From: Cylindrotheca closterium
Lineage: Eukaryota > Bacillariophyta > Bacillariophyceae > Bacillariales > Bacillariaceae
DNA: 64,000 nucleotides
Direction: 5' to 3'
Assembly: GCA_933822405.4 (NCBI GenBank)
Contig: CAKOGP040000002.1
Location: 639,954 to 703,953 of the forward strand
The position numbers were made by a program, and so were the translations under genes. Shown one piece after another: positions 63,894 through 64,000 of the stretch (positions are counted from its first letter, which is position 1; each line of letters starts with the position of its first letter). The notes under the pieces are model-generated. The model worked only from the letters and a program-made list of their open reading frames with translations, did not search any database and was not told the DNA's origin.

Positions 63894-64000
63894 GAGTTGA
63901 TCTGTGGATACGTGCGATTAAAATATGAGATAAATTCGGCGTCAGACAGGTGCCACAGTCGGCTAGCATCGTCGGCCATTCGATTGTTCGTTCCAGATAA
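63840..64000 (-). pseudogene. C-terminal end of a DIRS-like reverse transcriptase ORF, partial
   Basis: Reads NRMADDASRLWHLSDAEFIS and YFNRTYPQINSWQLYRML on the minus strand, the typical end of the RT/RNase H ORF of these elements. It overlaps the start of the recombinase in another frame. The rest lies beyond the window. Confidence 0.7.

Overview
The window is nuclear DNA of a eukaryotic microalga, most likely a diatom. Four things suggest this. Genes are protein-coding on both strands with short GT-AG introns of about 82-177 nt. Two proteins start with a signal peptide followed at once by a Phe, as in the diatom plastid bipartite presequence (VEA-F in methionine aminopeptidase, VTS-F in a trigger-factor-like chaperone), and a third looks bound for the thylakoid lumen. 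Several protein families are ones I associate with diatoms (RING-ankyrin, RCIHC-module proteins). The transposon mix (gypsy, copia, DIRS-like tyrosine recombinase) also fits. I cannot name the species.

Region 1 (1-19 kb) is ordinary single-copy genes: RING-ankyrin protein, plastid MetAP, DUF6787-like membrane protein, plastid trigger-factor-like protein, AP-4 mu subunit, a large ISWI-partner-like WHIM/DDT protein, a frame-broken unknown gene, an ankyrin protein, a JMJD7-like hydroxylase and a pepsin-like protease. A 1.3-kb element with ~114-bp terminal inverted repeats follows at 19.1-20.5 kb.

Region 2 (20.7-45 kb) mixes core genes (DPM1, RBM5/10-like splicing factor, methionyl-tRNA synthetase, GST, J-protein, PI-PLC-like enzyme) with tandem pairs: two Tyr/Ser phosphatases, two MATE transporters with a decayed methyltransferase copy between them, and two membrane-anchored Nudix hydrolases.

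Region 3 (45.7-57.8 kb) is the most interesting part. Three intronless ~3.2-kb genes in direct tandem encode ~1,075-residue STAND-type ATPases (Walker A, DDVQWAD Walker B, helical C-terminal half). The ATPase core and first helical part look identical in all three, while the C-terminal third differs. Downstream of copies A and B, the spacer carries three consecutive hairpins. The middle stem shows three compensatory base-pair changes between the two spacers, so pairing appears to be under selection. Copy C lacks the module.

Region 4 (58-64 kb) is a transposon graveyard: a decayed coiled-coil ORF, a gypsy-type element with 256-bp LTRs enclosing copia and gypsy fragments, a duplicated hairpin-rich repeat, and a DIRS-like retroelement on the minus strand running off the window, whose recombinase has two in-frame TGA codons.

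All calls rest on reading the sequence; no database search was run. Exon boundaries are inferred from splice signals and reading frame.
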